The notes under the pieces are model-generated. The model was not told the origin of the DNA. It was given only the letters and a program-made list of their open reading frames with translations, and did no database searches. A program made the translations under genes and the position numbers. This document shows, one piece after another, positions 22,104 through 38,000 of a stretch of 64,000 bases of DNA (position 1 is the stretch's first letter; every line of letters begins with the position of its first letter). The DNA lies in NCBI GenBank assembly GCA_028622995.1, contig JAJQJQ010000014.1:3472001-3536000 (forward strand), written 5' to 3'. Origin of the DNA: Panagrolaimus kolymaensis. Lineage: Eukaryota > Nematoda > Chromadorea > Rhabditida > Panagrolaimidae.

Positions 22104-22559
22104 GGCAAAAACGTTTTGTGGATAAAGAATAAAATGAACTTTTATTTTTTTTATTTTTAAAAAAGCATTTAAAGTTTCAGGAAAAAGCAACTTTTTTTTT
22201 CAATTGGTTTTGTATTTATTGCTTGTTTCTTATATTCTTAAAAATTGTATTTTTGGAGAAAAATAAGAAAAAAATTTTAAAAATCCTTTATTTTTTTGAA
22301 TATAAAAATTTATTTATTAATACAAAAAAATATGAACAAAAACATCCGTGCAAAGATTGTTGCGTATATAAAGCGAGAAAACAGAGGAGTCTCACGCAAA
22401 TTTTACTGTATTTTAACCTTTTGTTTTTCATAATAAAAAATAAAAATGTTGCATTTTTCATTGTTTGTGAAATTTGAAGTCAAAATTTTTTTGCTGAAAG
22501 CCCACGTTTTTTTTCACGTGAAAATTCATAATTTATTTTAATGATATATTATCATATAA
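22104..22559. other. AT-rich spacer
   Basis: Upstream flank of the receptor gene. A plus-strand frame at 22223-22477 is A/T-driven and unsupported. Confidence 0.4.
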
Positions 22560-22990
22560 AAAGCTAAATGGACGACAATAGGGTCTTGGACAATGATTCG
22601 TATTTTGAGAAGTTGGGTTTTATTCTAAAAAAAAAGTTAAAATTCGATTTCAATACCATTACGAAAAATGGATGATACGTTGTTTGTCGTCATATTTTCC
22701 AATAATGGCTATATAAAAAACACTTATTGAAGCTAGCACTTTTTCAAACCTCTGACTGAAATAAATGCATCTAAGTCATACTTGGTTGATCATATTCTTT
22801 TTTAACAAAAATCAAAAAGAGCACAAACAATGACCAAGAAACCTTATTTTTTGTTTTTGTTTAGACGTACTTACGATGCTACTTTAATTTAGTAAATATC
22901 CTAAAGATATTTTTATATATTTGGCAAAATGAAACAAAATAGAAAACATTTTCACAATATAAAAATTTTTTGCTTTTCTTTACCAATTTT
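22560..22990. repeat. Dispersed repeat, copy 3, abutting the satellite
   Basis: Shares ACGTTGTTTGTCGTCATATT-like sequence and AAAAAACACTTATTGAAG with 9.84-9.96 kb, and weaker similarity with copy 2. It ends about 60 bases before the first satellite monomer. Confidence 0.6.
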
Positions 22991-23050
22991 ATTGTATCAA
23001 AGCTTCTCAAATTTATTATTGATCCTTCGAAAAAATGGCTAATTTTATCT

Positions 23051-26000
23051 TAATTTTTAGGTATCCAAATGTTTTTTAACTTTTATGCATTCACCAACCA
23101 TTTCTTAACAAAATGGCCTGCTTTTATTAATAACTTATGACCGTCGTCACACACGAAAATTGTTCAAAATAGAATTAAATAAAAGGATTCGATTTTGGCT
23201 TAATTTTTAGGTATCCAAATGTTTTTTAACTTTTATGCATTCACCAACCATTTCTTAACAAAATGGCCTGCTTTTATTAATAACTTATGACCGTCGTCAC
23301 ACACGAAAATTGTTCAAAATAGAATTAAATAAAAGGATTAGATTTTGGCTTAATTTTTAGGTATCCAAATGTTTTTTAACTTTTATGCATTCACCAACCA
23401 TTTCTTAACAAAATGGCCTGCTTTTATTAATAACTTATGACTTCTGTCACACACGAAAATTGTTCAAAATAAAATTAATTAAAAGGATTAGATTTTGGCT
23501 TAATTTTTAGGTATCCAAATGTTTTTTAACTTTTATGCATTCACCAACCATTTCTTAACAAAATGGCCTGCTTTTATTAATAACTTATTACCTCTGTCAC
23601 ACACGAAAATTGTTCAAAATAAAATTAATTAAAAGGATTAGATTTTGGCTTAATTTTTAGGTATCCAAATGTTTTTTAACTTTTATGCATTCACCAACCA
23701 TTTCTTAACAAAATGGCCTGCTTTTATTAATAACTTATTACCTCTGTCACACACGAAAATTGTTCAAAATAAAATTAATTAAAAGGATTAGATTTTGGCT
23801 TAATTTTTAGGTATCCAAATGTTTTTTAACTTTTATGCATTCACCAACCATTTCTTAACAAAATGGCCTGCTTTTATTAATAACTTATTACCTCTGTCAC
23901 ACACAAAAAATTGTTCAAAATAGAATTAAATAAAAGGATTCGATTTTGGCTTAATTTTTAGGTATCCAAATGTTTTTTAACTTTTATCCATTCACCAAAC
24001 ATTTCTTAACAAAATGGCCTGCTTTTATTAATAACTTATGACCGTCGTCACACACGAAAATTGTTCAAAATAGAATTAAATAAAAGGATTCGATTTTGGC
24101 TTAATTTTTAGGTATCCAAATGTTTTTTAACTTTTATGCATTCACCAACCATTTCTTAACAAAATGGCCTGCTTTTATTAATAACTTATGACCGTCGTCA
24201 CACACGAAAATTGTTCAAAATAGAATTAAATAAAAGGATTCGATTTTGGCTTAATTTTTAGGTATCCAAATGTTTTTTAACTTTTATGCATTCACCAACC
24301 ATTTCTTAACAAAATGGCCTGCTTTTATTAATAACTTATGACCGTCGTCACACACGAAAATTGTTCAAAATAGAATTAAATAAAAGGATTCGATTTTGGC
24401 TTAATTTTTAGGTATCCAAATGTTTTTTAACTTTTATGCATTCACCAACCATTTCTTAACAAAATGGCCTGCTTTTATTAATAGCTTATGACCGTCGTCA
24501 CACACGAAAATTGTTCAAAATAGAATTAAATAAAAGGATTCGATTTTGGCTTAATTTTTAGGTATCCAAATGTTTTTTAACTTTTATGCATTCACCAACC
24601 ATTTCTTAACAAAATGGCCTGCTTTTATTAATAACTTATGACCGTCGTCACACACGAAAATTGTTCAAAATAGAATTAAATAAAAGGATTAGATTTTGGC
24701 TTAATTTTTAGGTATCCAAATGTTTTTTAACTTTTATGCATTCACCAACCATTTCTTAACAAAATGGCCTGCTTTTATTAATAACTTATGACCGTCGTCA
24801 CACACGAAAATTGTTCAAAATAGAATTAAATAAAAGGATTAGATTTTGGCTTAATTTTTAGGTATCCAAATGTTTTTTAACTTTTATGCATTCACCAAAC
24901 ATTTCTTAACAAAATGGCCTGCTTTTATTAATAACTTATGACCTCTGTCACACACGAAAATTGTTCAAAATAAAATTAATTAAAAGGATTAGATTTTGGC
25001 TTAATTTTTAGGTATCAAAATGTTTTTTAACTTTTATGCATTCACCAAACATTTCTTAACAAAATGGCCTGCTTTTATTAATAACTTATTACCTCTGTCA
25101 CACACGAAAATTGTTCAAAATAGAATTAAATAAAAGGATTAGATTTTGGCTTAATTTTTAGGTATCCAAATGTTTTTTAACTTTTATGCATTCAACAAAC
25201 ATTTCTTAACAAAATGGCCTGCTTTTATTAATAACTTATGACCTCTGTCACACACGAAAATTGTTCAAAATAGAATTAAATAAAAGGATTCGATTTTGGC
25301 TTAATTTTTAGGTATCCAAATGTTTTTTAACTTTTATGCATTCACCAAACATTTCTTAACAAAATGGCCTGCTTTTATTAATAACTTATGACCGTCGTCA
25401 CACACGAAAATTGTTCAAAATAGAATTAAATAAAAGGATTCGATTTTGGCTTAATTTTTAGGTATCCAAATGTTTTTTAACTTTTATGCATTCACCAACC
25501 ATTTCTTAACAAAATGGCCTGCTTTTATTAATAACTTATTACCTCTGTCACACACGAAAATTGTTCAAAATAAAATTAATTAAAAGGATTAGATTTTGGC
25601 TTAATTTTTAGGTATCCAAATGTTTTTTAACTTTTATGCATTCACCAACCATTTCTTAACAAAATGGCCTGCTTTTATTAATAACTTATGACCTCAATCA
25701 CACACGAAAATTGTTCAAAATAAAATTAATTAAAAGGATTAGATTTTGGCTTAATTTTTAGGTATCCAAATGTTTTTTAACTTTTATGCATTCACCAACC
25801 ATTTCTTAACAAAATGGCCTGCTTTTATTAATAACTTATTACCTCTGTCACACACGAAAATTGTTCAAAATAGAATTAAATAAAAGGATTAGATTTTGGC
25901 TTAATTTTTAGGTATCCAAATGTTTTTTAACTTTTATGCATTCACCAACCATTTCTTAACAAAATGGCCTGCTTTTATTAATAACTTATGACCGTCGTCA

Positions 26001-29000
26001 CACACGAAAATTGTTCAAAATAGAATTAAATAAAAGGATTCGATTTTGGCTTAATTTTTAGGTATCCAAATGTTTTTTAACTTTTATGCATTCACCAACC
26101 ATTTCTTAACAAAATGGCCTGCTTTTATTAATAACTTATTACCTCTGTCACACACAAAAAATTGTTCAAAATAGAATTAAATAAAAGGATTCGATTTTGG
26201 CTTAATTTTTAGGTATCCAAATGTTTTTTAACTTTTATCCATTCACCAAACATTTCTTAACAAAATGGCCTGCTTTTATTAATAACTTATTACCTCTGTC
26301 ACACACGAAAATTGTTCAAAATAGAATTAAATAAAAGGATTAGATTTTGGCTTAATTTTTAGGTATCCAAATGTTTTTTAACTTTTATGCATTCACCAAC
26401 CATTTCTTAACAAAATGGCCTGCTTTTATTAATAGCTTATGACCGTCGTCACACACGAAAATTGTTCAAAATAGAATTAAATAAAAGGATTCGATTTTGG
26501 CTTAATTTTTAGGTATCCAAATGTTTTTTAACTTTTATGCATTCACCAACCATTTCTTAACAAAATGGCCTGCTTTTATTAATAACTTATGACCGTCGTC
26601 ACACACGAAAATTGTTCAAAATAGAATTAAATAAAAGGATTAGATTTTGGCTTAATTTTTAGGTATCCAAATGTTTTTTAACTTTTATGCATTCACCAAC
26701 CATTTCTTAACAAAATGGCCTGCTTTTATTAATAACTTATGACCGTCGTCACACACGAAAATTGTTCAAAATAGAATTAAATAAAAGGATTAGATTTTGG
26801 CTTAATTTTTAGGTATCCAAATGTTTTTTAACTTTTATGCATTCACCAAACATTTCTTAACAAAATGGCCTGCTTTTATTAATAACTTATGACCTCTGTC
26901 ACACACGAAAATTGTTCAAAATAAAATTAATTAAAAGGATTAGATTTTGGCTTAATTTTTAGGTATCAAAATGTTTTTTAACTTTTATGCATTCACCAAA
27001 CATTTCTTAACAAAATGGCCTGCTTTTATTAATAACTTATTACCTCTGTCACACACGAAAATTGTTCAAAATAGAATTAAATAAAAGGATTAGATTTTGG
27101 CTTAATTTTTAGGTATCCAAATGTTTTTTAACTTTTATGCATTCAACAAACATTTCTTAACAAAATGGCCTGCTTTTATTAATAACTTATGACCTCTGTC
27201 ACACACGAAAATTGTTCAAAATAAAATTAATTAAAAGGATTAGATTTTGGCTTAATTTTTAGGTATCCAAATGTTTTTTAACTTTTATGCATTCACCAAC
27301 CATTTCTTAACAAAATGGCCTGCTTTTATTAATAACTTATTACCTCTGTCACACACGAAAATTGTTCAAAATAGAATTAAATAAAAGGATTCGATTTTGG
27401 CTTAATTTTTAGGTATCCAAATGTTTTTTAACTTTTATGCATTCACCAAACATTTCTTAACAAAATGGCCTGCTTTTATTAATAACTTATGACCGTCGTC
27501 ACACACGAAAATTGTTCAAAATAGAATTAAATAAAAGGATTCGATTTTGGCTTAATTTTTAGGTATCCAAATGTTTTTTAACTTTTATGCATTCACCAAC
27601 CATTTCTTAACAAAATGGCCTGCTTTTATTAATAACTTATTACCTCTGTCACACACGAAAATTGTTCAAAATAAAATTAATTAAAAGGATTAGATTTTGG
27701 CTTAATTTTTAGGTATCCAAATGTTTTTTAACTTTTATGCATTCACCAACCATTTCTTAACAAAATGGCCTGCTTTTATTAATAACTTATTACCTCTGTC
27801 ACACACGAAAATTGTTCAAAATAGAATTAAATAAAAGGATTAGATTTTGGCTTAATTTTTAGGTATCCAAATGTTTTTTAACTTTTATGCATTCACCAAC
27901 CATTTCTTAACAAAATGGCCTGCTTTTATTAATAACTTATGACCGTCGTCACACACGAAAATTGTTCAAAATAGAATTAAATAAAAGGATTCGATTTTGG
28001 CTTAATTTTTAGGTATCCAAATGTTTTTTAACTTTTATGCATTCACCAACCATTTCTTAACAAAATGGCCTGCTTTTATTAATAACTTATTACCTCTGTC
28101 ACACACAAAAAATTGTTCAAAATAGAATTAAATAAAAGGATTCGATTTTGGCTTAATTTTTAGGTATCCAAATGTTTTTTAACTTTTATCCATTCACCAA
28201 ACATTTCTTAACAAAATGGCCTGCTTTTATTAATAACTTATGACCGTCGTCACACACGAAAATTGTTCAAAATAGAATTAAATAAAAGGATTCGATTTTG
28301 GCTTAATTTTTAGGTATCCAAATGTTTTTTAACTTTTATGCATTCACCAACCATTTCTTAACAAAATGGCCTGCTTTTATTAATAACTTATGACCTCTGT
28401 CACACACGAAAATTGTTCAAAATAAAATTAATTAAAAGGATTAGATTTTGGCTTAATTTTTAGGTATCCAAATGTTTTTTAACTTTTATGCATTCACCAA
28501 CCATTTCTTAACAAAATGGCCTGCTTTTATTAATAACTTATTACCTCTGTCACACACGAAAATTGTTCAAAATAGAATTAAATAAAAGGATTAGATTTTG
28601 GCTTAATTTTTAGGTATCCAAATGTTTTTTAACTTTTATGCATTCACCAACCATTTCTTAACAAAATGGCCTGCTTTTATTAATAACTTATGACCGTCGT
28701 CACACACGAAAATTGTTCAAAATAGAATTAAATAAAAGGATTCGATTTTGGCTTAATTTTTAGGTATCCAAATGTTTTTTAACTTTTATGCATTCACCAA
28801 CCATTTCTTAACAAAATGGCCTGCTTTTATTAATAACTTATTACCTCTGTCACACACGAAAATTGTTCAAAATAGAATTAAATAAAAGGATTCGATTTTG
28901 GCTTAATTTTTAGGTATCCAAATGTTTTTTAACTTTTATGCATTCACCAACCATTTCTTAACAAAATGGCCTGCTTTTATTAATAACTTATTACCTCTGT

Positions 29001-32000
29001 CACACACGAAAATTGTTCAAAATAGAATTAAATAAAAGGATTCGATTTTGGCTTAATTTTTAGGTATCCAAATGTTTTTTAACTTTTATGCATTCACCAA
29101 CCATTTCTTAACAAAATGGCCTGCTTTTATTAATAACTTATTACCTCTGTCACACACGAAAATTGTTCAAAATAGAATTAAATAAAAGGATTCGATTTTG
29201 GCTTAATTTTTAGGTATCCAAATGTTTTTTAACTTTTATGCATTCACCAACCATTTCTTAACAAAATGGCCTGCTTTTATTAATAACTTATTACCTCTGT
29301 CACACACGAAAATTGTTCAAAATAGAATTAAATAAAAGGATTCGATTTTGGCTTAATTTTTAGGTATCCAAATGTTTTTTAACTTTTATGCATTCACCAA
29401 CCATTTCTTAACAAAATGGCCTGCTTTTAATAATAACTTATGACCGTCGTCACACACGAAAATTGTTCAAAATAGAATTAAATAAAAGGATTCGATTTTG
29501 GCTTAATTTTTAGGTATCCAAATGTTTTTTAACTTTTATGCATTCACCAACCATTTCTTAACAAAATGGCCTGCTTTTATTAATAACTTATTACCTCTGT
29601 CACACACGAAAATTGTTCAAAATAGAATTAAATAAAAGGATTCGATTTTGGCTTAATTTTTAGGTATCCAAATGTTTTTTAACTTTTATGCATTCACCAA
29701 CCATTTCTTAACAAAATGGCCTGCTTTTATTAATAACTTATGACCGTCGTCACACACGAAAATTGTTCAAAATAGAATTAAATAAAAGGATTAGATTTTG
29801 GCTTAATTTTTAGGTATCCAAATGTTTTTTAACTTTTATGCATTCACCAACCATTTCTTAACAAAATGGCCTGCTTTTATTAATAACTTATTACCTCTGT
29901 CACACACGAAAATTGTTCAAAATAGAATTAAATAAAAGGATTCGATTTTGGCTTAATTTTTAGGTATCCAAATGTTTTTTAACTTTTATGCATTCACCAA
30001 CCATTTCTTAACAAAATGGCCTGCTTTTATTAATAACTTATTACCTCTGTCACACACGAAAATTGTTCAAAATAGAATTAAATAAAAGGATTCGATTTTG
30101 GCTTAATTTTTAGGTATCCAAATGTTTTTTAACTTTTATGCATTCACCAACCATTTCTTAACAAAATGGCCTGCTTTTATTAATAACTTATTACCTCTGT
30201 CACACACGAAAATTGTTCAAAATAGAATTAAATAAAAGGATTCGATTTTGGCTTAATTTTTAGGTATCCAAATGTTTTTTAACTTTTATGCATTCACCAA
30301 CCATTTCTTAACAAAATGGCCTGCTTTTATTAATAACTTATTACCTCTATCACACACGAAAATTGTTCAAAATAGAATTAAATAAAAGGATTCGATTTTG
30401 GCTTAATTTTTAGGTATCCAAATGTTTTTTAACTTTTATGCATTCACCAACCATTTCTTAACAAAATGGCCTGCTTTTATTAATAACTTATTACCTCTGT
30501 CACACACGAAAATTGTTCAAAATAGAATTAAATAAAAGGATTCGATTTTGGCTTAATTTTTAGGTATCCAAATGTTTTTTAACTTTTATGCATTCACCAA
30601 CCATTTCTTAACAAAATGGCCTGCTTTTATTAATAACTTATTACCTCTATCACACACGAAAAGCATTCACCAACCATTTCTTAACAAAATGGCCTGCTTT
30701 TATTAATAACTTATGACCGTCGTCACACACGAAAATTGTTCAAAATAGAATTAAATAAAAGGATTAGATTTTGGCTTAATTTTTAGGTATCCAAATGTTT
30801 TTTAACTTTTATGCATTCACCAACCATTTCTTAACAAAATGGCCTGCTTTTATTAATAACTTATTACCTCTGTCACACACGAAAATTGTTCAAAATAGAA
30901 TTAAATAAAAGGATTCGATTTTGGCTTAATTTTTAGGTATCCAAATGTTTTTTAACTTTTATGCATTCACCAACCATTTCTTAACAAAATGGCCTGCTTT
31001 TATTAATAACTTATGACCGTCGTCACACACGAAAATTGTTCAAAATAGAATTAAATAAAAAGATTAGATTTTGGCTTAATTTTTAGGTATCCAAATGTTT
31101 TTTAACTTTTATGCATTCACCAACCATTTCTTAACAAAATGGCCTGCTTTTATTAATAACTTATGACCGTCGTCACACACGAAAATTGTTCAAAATAGAA
31201 TTAAATAAAAGGATTAGATTTTGGCTTAATTTTTAGGTATCCAAATGTTTTTTAACTTTTATGCATTCACCAACCATTTCTTAACAAAATGGCCTGCTTT
31301 TATTAATAACTTATTACCTCTGTCACACACGAAAATTGTTCAAAATAGAATTAAATAAAAGGATTCGATTTTGGCTTAATTTTTAGGTATCCAAATGTTT
31401 TTTAACTTTTATGCATTCACCAACCATTTCTTAACAAAATGGCCTGCTTTTATTAATAACTTATCACCGTCGTCACACACGAAAATTGTTCAAAATAGAA
31501 TTAAATAAAAGGATTAGATTTTGGCTTAATTTTTAGGTATCCAAATGTTTTTTAACTTTTATGCATTCACCAACCATTTCTTAACAAAATGGCCTGCTTT
31601 TATTAATAACTTATTACCTCTGTCACACACGAAAATTGTTCAAAATAGAATTAAATAAAAGGATTCGATTTTGGCTTAATTTTTAGGTATCCAAATGTTT
31701 TTTTACTTTTATGCATTCACCAACCATTTCTTAACAAAATGGCCTGCTTTTATTAATAACTTATGACCGTCGTCACACACGAAAATTGTTCAAAATAGAA
31801 TTAAATAAAAAGATTAGATTTTGGCTTAATTTTTAGGTATCCAAATGTTTTTTAACTTTTATGCATTCACCAACCATTTCTTAACAAAATGGCCTGGTTT
31901 TATTAATAACTTATTACCTCTGTCACACACGAAAATTGTTCAAAATAGAATTAAATAAAAGGATTCGATTTTGGCTTAATTTTTAGGTATCCAAATGTTT

Positions 32001-35000
32001 TTTAACTTTTATGCATTCACCAACCATTTCTTAACAAAATGGCCTGCTTTTATTAATAACTTATGACCGTCGTCACACACGAAAATTGTTCAAAATAGAA
32101 TTAAATAAAAAGATTAGATTTTGGCTTAATTTTTAGGTATCCAAATGTTTTTTAACTTTTATGCATTCACCAACCATTTCTTAACAAAATGGCCTGCTTT
32201 TATTAATAACTTATGACCGTCGTCACACACGAAAATTGTTCAAAATAGAATTAAATAAAAGGATTAGATTTTGGCTTAATTTTTAGGTATCCAAATGTTT
32301 TTTAACTTTTATGCATTCACCAATCATTTCTTAACAAAATGGCCTGCTTTTATTAATAACTTATTACCTCTGTCACACACGAAAATTGTTCAAAATAGAA
32401 TTAAATAAAAGGATTCGATTTTGGCTTAATTTTTAGGTATCCAAATGTTTTTTAACTTTTATGCATTCACCAACCATTTCTTAACAAAATGGCCTGCTTT
32501 TATTAATAACTTATGACCGTCGTCACACACGAAAATTGTTCAAAATAGAATTAAATAAAAGGATTAGATTTTGGCTTAATTTTTAGGTATCCAAATGTTT
32601 TTTAACTTTTATGCATTCACCAACCATTTCTTAACAAAATGGCCTGCTTTTATTAATAACTTATTACCTCTGTCACACACGAAAATTGTTCAAAATAGAA
32701 TTAAATAAAAGGATTCGATTTTGGCTTAATTTTTAGGTATCCAAATGTTTTTTAACTTTTATGCATTCACCAACCATTTCTTAACAAAATGGCCTGCTTT
32801 TATTAATAACTTATTACCTCTGTCACACACGAAAATTGTTCAAAATAGAATTAAATAAAAGGATTCGATTTTGGCTTAATTTTTAGGTATCCAAATGTTT
32901 TTTAACTTTTATGCATTCACCAACCATTTCTTAACAAAATGGCCTGCTTTTATTAATAACTTATGACCGTCGTCACACACGAAAATTGTTCAAAATAGAA
33001 TTAAATAAAAAGATTAGATTTTGGCTTAATTTTTAGGTATCCAAATGTTTTTTAACTTTTATGCATTCACCAACCATTTCTTAACAAAATGGCCTGCTTT
33101 TATTAATAACTTATGACCGTCGTCACACACGAAAATTGTTCAAAATAGAATTAAATAAAAGGATTAGATTTTGGCTTAATTTTTAGGTATCCAAATGTTT
33201 TTTAACTTTTATGCATTCACCAACCATTTCTTAACAAAATGGCCTGGTTTTATTAATAACTTATTACCTCTGTCACACACGAAAATTGTTCAAAATAGAA
33301 TTAAATAAAAGGATTCGATTTTGGCTTAATTTTTAGGTATCCAAATGTTTTTTAACTTTTATGCATTCACCAACCATTTCTTAACAAAATGGCCTGCTTT
33401 TATTAATAACTTATTACCTCTGTCACACACGAAAATTGTTCAAAATAGAATTAAATAAAAGGATTCGATTTTGGCTTAATTTTTAGGTATCCAAATGTTT
33501 TTTAACTTTTATGCATTCACCAACCATTTCTTAACAAAATGGCCTGGTTTTATTAATAACTTATTACCTCTGTCACACACGAAAATTGTTCAAAATAGAA
33601 TTAAATAAAAAGATTAGATTTTGGCTTAATTTTTAGGTATCCAAATGTTTTTTAACTTTTATGCATTCACCAACCATTTCTTAACAAAATGGCCTGCTTT
33701 TATTAATAACTTATTACCTCTGTCACACACGAAAATTGTTCAAAATAGAATTAAATAAAAGGATTAGATTTTGGCTTAATTTTTAGGTATCCAAATGTTT
33801 TTTAACTTTTATGCATTCACCAACCATTTCTTAACAAAATGGCCTGCTTTTATTAATAACTTATTACCTCTGTCACACACGAAAATTGTTCAAAATAGAA
33901 TTAAATAAAAGGATTCGATTTTGGCTTAATTTTTAGGTATCCAAATGTTTTTTAACTTTTATGCATTCACCAACCATTTCTTAACAAAATGGCCTGCTTT
34001 TATTAATAACTTATTACCTCTGTCACACACGAAAATTGTTCAAAATAGAATTAAATAAAAGGATTCGATTTTGGCTTAATTTTTAGGTATCCAAATGTTT
34101 TTTAACTTTTATGCATTCACCAACCATTTCTTAACAAAATGGCCTGCTTTTATTAATAACTTATTACCTCTGTCACACACGAAAATTGTTCAAAATAGAA
34201 TTAAATAAAAGGATTAGATTTTGGCTTAATTTTTAGGTATCCAAATGTTTTTTAACTTTTATGCATTCACCAACCATTTCTTAACAAAATGGCCTGCTTT
34301 TATTAATAACTTATTACCTCTGTCACACACGAAAATTGTTCAAAATAGAATTAAATAAAAGGATTCGATTTTGGCTTAATTTTTAGGTATCCAAATGTTT
34401 TTTAACTTTTATGCATTCACCAACCATTTCTTAACAAAATGGCCTGCTTTTATTAATAACTTATTACCTCTGTCACACACGAAAATTGTTCAAAATAGAA
34501 TTAAATAAAAGGATTCGATTTTGGCTTAATTTTTAGGTATCCAAATGTTTTTTAACTTTTATGCATTCACCAACCATTTCTTAACAAAATGGCCTGCTTT
34601 TATTAATAACTTATTACCTCTGTCACACACGAAAATTGTTCAAAATAGAATTAAATAAAAGGATTCGATTTTGGCTTAATTTTTAGGTATCCAAATGTTT
34701 TTTAACTTTTATGCATTCACCAACCATTTCTTAACAAAATGGCCTGCTTTTATTAATAACTTATTACCTCTGTCACACACGAAAATTGTTCAAAATAGAA
34801 TTAAATAAAAGGATTCGATTTTGGCTTAATTTTTAGGTATCCAAATGTTTTTTAACTTTTATGCATTCACCAACCATTTCTTAACAAAATGGCCTGCTTT
34901 TATTAATAACTTATTACCTCTGTCACACACGAAAATTGTTCAAAATAGAATTAAATAAAAGGATTAGATTTTGGCTTAATTTTTAGGTATCCAAATGTTT

Positions 35001-38000
35001 TTTAACTTTTATGCATTCACCAACCATTTCTTAACAAAATGGCCTGCTTTTATTAATAACTTATTACCTCTGTCACACACGAAAATTGTTCAAAATAGAA
35101 TTAAATAAAAGGATTCGATTTTGGCTTAATTTTTAGGTATCCAAATGTTTTTTAACTTTTATGCATTCACCAACCATTTCTTAACAAAATGGCCTGCTTT
35201 TATTAATAACTTATTACCTCTGTCACACACGAAAATTGTTCAAAATAGAATTAAATAAAAGGATTCGATTTTGGCTTAATTTTTAGGTATCCAAATGTTT
35301 TTTAACTTTTATGCATTCACCAACCATTTCTTAACAAAATGGCCTGCTTTTATTAATAACTTATTACCTCTGTCACACACGAAAATTGTTCAAAATAGAA
35401 TTAAATAAAAGGATTCGATTTTGGCTTAATTTTTAGGTATCCAAATGTTTTTTAACTTTTATGCATTCACCAACCATTTCTTAACAAAATGGCCTGCTTT
35501 TATTAATAACTTATTACCTCTGTCACACACGAAAATTGTTCAAAATAGAATTAAATAAAAGGATTCGATTTTGGCTTAATTTTTAGGTATCCAAATGTTT
35601 TTTAACTTTTATGCATTCACCAACCATTTCTTAACAAAATGGCCTGCTTTTATTAATAACTTATGACCGTCGTCACACACGAAAATTGTTCAAAATAGAA
35701 TTAAATAAAAGGATTAGATTTTGGCTTAATTTTTAGGTATCCAAATGTTTTTTAACTTTTATTCATTCACCAACCATTTCTTAACAAAATGGCCTGCTTT
35801 TATTAATAACTTATTACCTCTGTCACACACGAAAATTGTTCAAAATAGAATTAAATAAAAGGATTCGATTTTGGCTTAATTTTTAGGTATCCAAATGTTT
35901 TTTAACTTTTATGCATTCACCAACCATTTCTTAACAAAATGGCCTGCTTTTATTAATAACTTATTACCTCTGTCACACACGAAAATTGTTCAAAATAGAA
36001 TTAAATAAAAGGATTCGATTTTGGCTTAATTTTTAGGTATCCAAATGTTTTTTAACTTTTATGCATTCACCAACCATTTCTTAACAAAATGGCCTGCTTT
36101 TATTAATAACTTATTACCTCTGTCACACACGAAAATTGTTCAAAATAGAATTAAATAAAAGGATTCGATTTTGGCTTAATTTTTAGGTATCCAAATGTTT
36201 TTTAACTTTTATGCATTCACCAACCATTTCTTAACAAAATGGCCTGCTTTTATTAATAACTTATGACCGTCGTCACACACGAAAATTGTTCAAAATAGAA
36301 TTAAATAAAAGGATTAGATTTTGGCTTAATTTTTAGGTATCCAAATGTTTTTTAACTTTTATGCATTCACCAACCATTTCTTAACAAAATGGCCTGCTTT
36401 TATTAATAACTTATTACCTCTGTCACACACGAAAATTGTTCAAAATAGAATTAAATAAAAGGATTCGATTTTGGCTTAATTTTTAGGTATCCAAATGTTT
36501 TTTAACTTTTATGCATTCACCAACCATTTCTTAACAAAATGGCCTGCTTTTATTAATAACTTATTACCTCTGTCACACACGAAAATTGTTCAAAATAGAA
36601 TTAAATAAAAGGATTAGATTTTGGCTTAATTTTTAGGTATCCAAATGTTTTTTAACTTTTATTCATTCACCAACCATTTCTTAACAAAATGGCCTGCTTT
36701 TATTAATAACTTATTACCTCTGTCACACACGAAAATTGTTCAAAATAGAATTAAATAAAAGGATTCGATTTTGGCTTAATTTTTAGGTATCCAAATGTTT
36801 TTTAACTTTTATGCATTCACCAACCATTTCTTAACAAAATGGCCTGCTTTTATTAATAACTTATTACCTCTGTCACACACGAAAATTGTTCAAAATAGAA
36901 TTAAATAAAAGGATTCGATTTTGGCTTAATTTTTAGGTATCCAAATGTTTTTTAACTTTTATGCATTCACCAACCATTTCTTAACAAAATGGCCTGCTTT
37001 TATTAATAACTTATGACCGTCGTCACACACGAAAATTGTTCAAAATAGAATTAAATAAAAGGATTAGATTTTGGCTTAATTTTTAGGTATCCAAATGTTT
37101 TTTAACTTTTATTCATTCACCAACCATTTCTTAACAAAATGGCCTGCTTTTATTAATAACTTATTACCTCTGTCACACACGAAAATTGTTCAAAATAGAA
37201 TTAAATAAAAGGATTCGATTTTGGCTTAATTTTTAGGTATCCAAATGTTTTTTAACTTTTATGCATTCACCAACCATTTCTTAACAAAATGGCCTGCTTT
37301 TATTAATAACTTATTACCTCTGTCACACACGAAAATTGTTCAAAATAGAATTAAATAAAAGGATTCGATTTTGGCTTAATTTTTAGGTATCCAAATGTTT
37401 TTTAACTTTTATGCATTCACCAACCATTTCTTAACAAAATGGCCTGCTTTTATTAATAACTTATTACCTCTGTCACACACGAAAATTGTTCAAAATAGAA
37501 TTAAATAAAAGGATTCGATTTTGGCTTAATTTTTAGGTATCCAAATGTTTTTTAACTTTTATGCATTCACCAACCATTTCTTAACAAAATGGCCTGCTTT
37601 TATTAATAACTTATGACCGTCGTCACACACGAAAATTGTTCAAAATAGAATTAAATAAAAGGATTAGATTTTGGCTTAATTTTTCGGTATCCAAATGTTT
37701 TTTAACTTTTATGCATTCACCAACCATTTCTTAACAAAATGGCCTGCTTTTATTAATAACTTATTACCTCTGTCACACACGAAAATTGTTCAAAATAGAA
37801 TTAAATAAAAGGATTCGATTTTGGCTTAATTTTTAGGTATCCAAATGTTTTTTAACTTTTATGCATTCACCAACCATTTCTTAACAAAATGGCCTGCTTT
37901 TATTAATAACTTATTACCTCTGTCACACACGAAAATTGTTCAAAATAGAATTAAATAAAAGGATTAGATTTTGGCTTAATTTTTAGGTATCCAAATGTTT

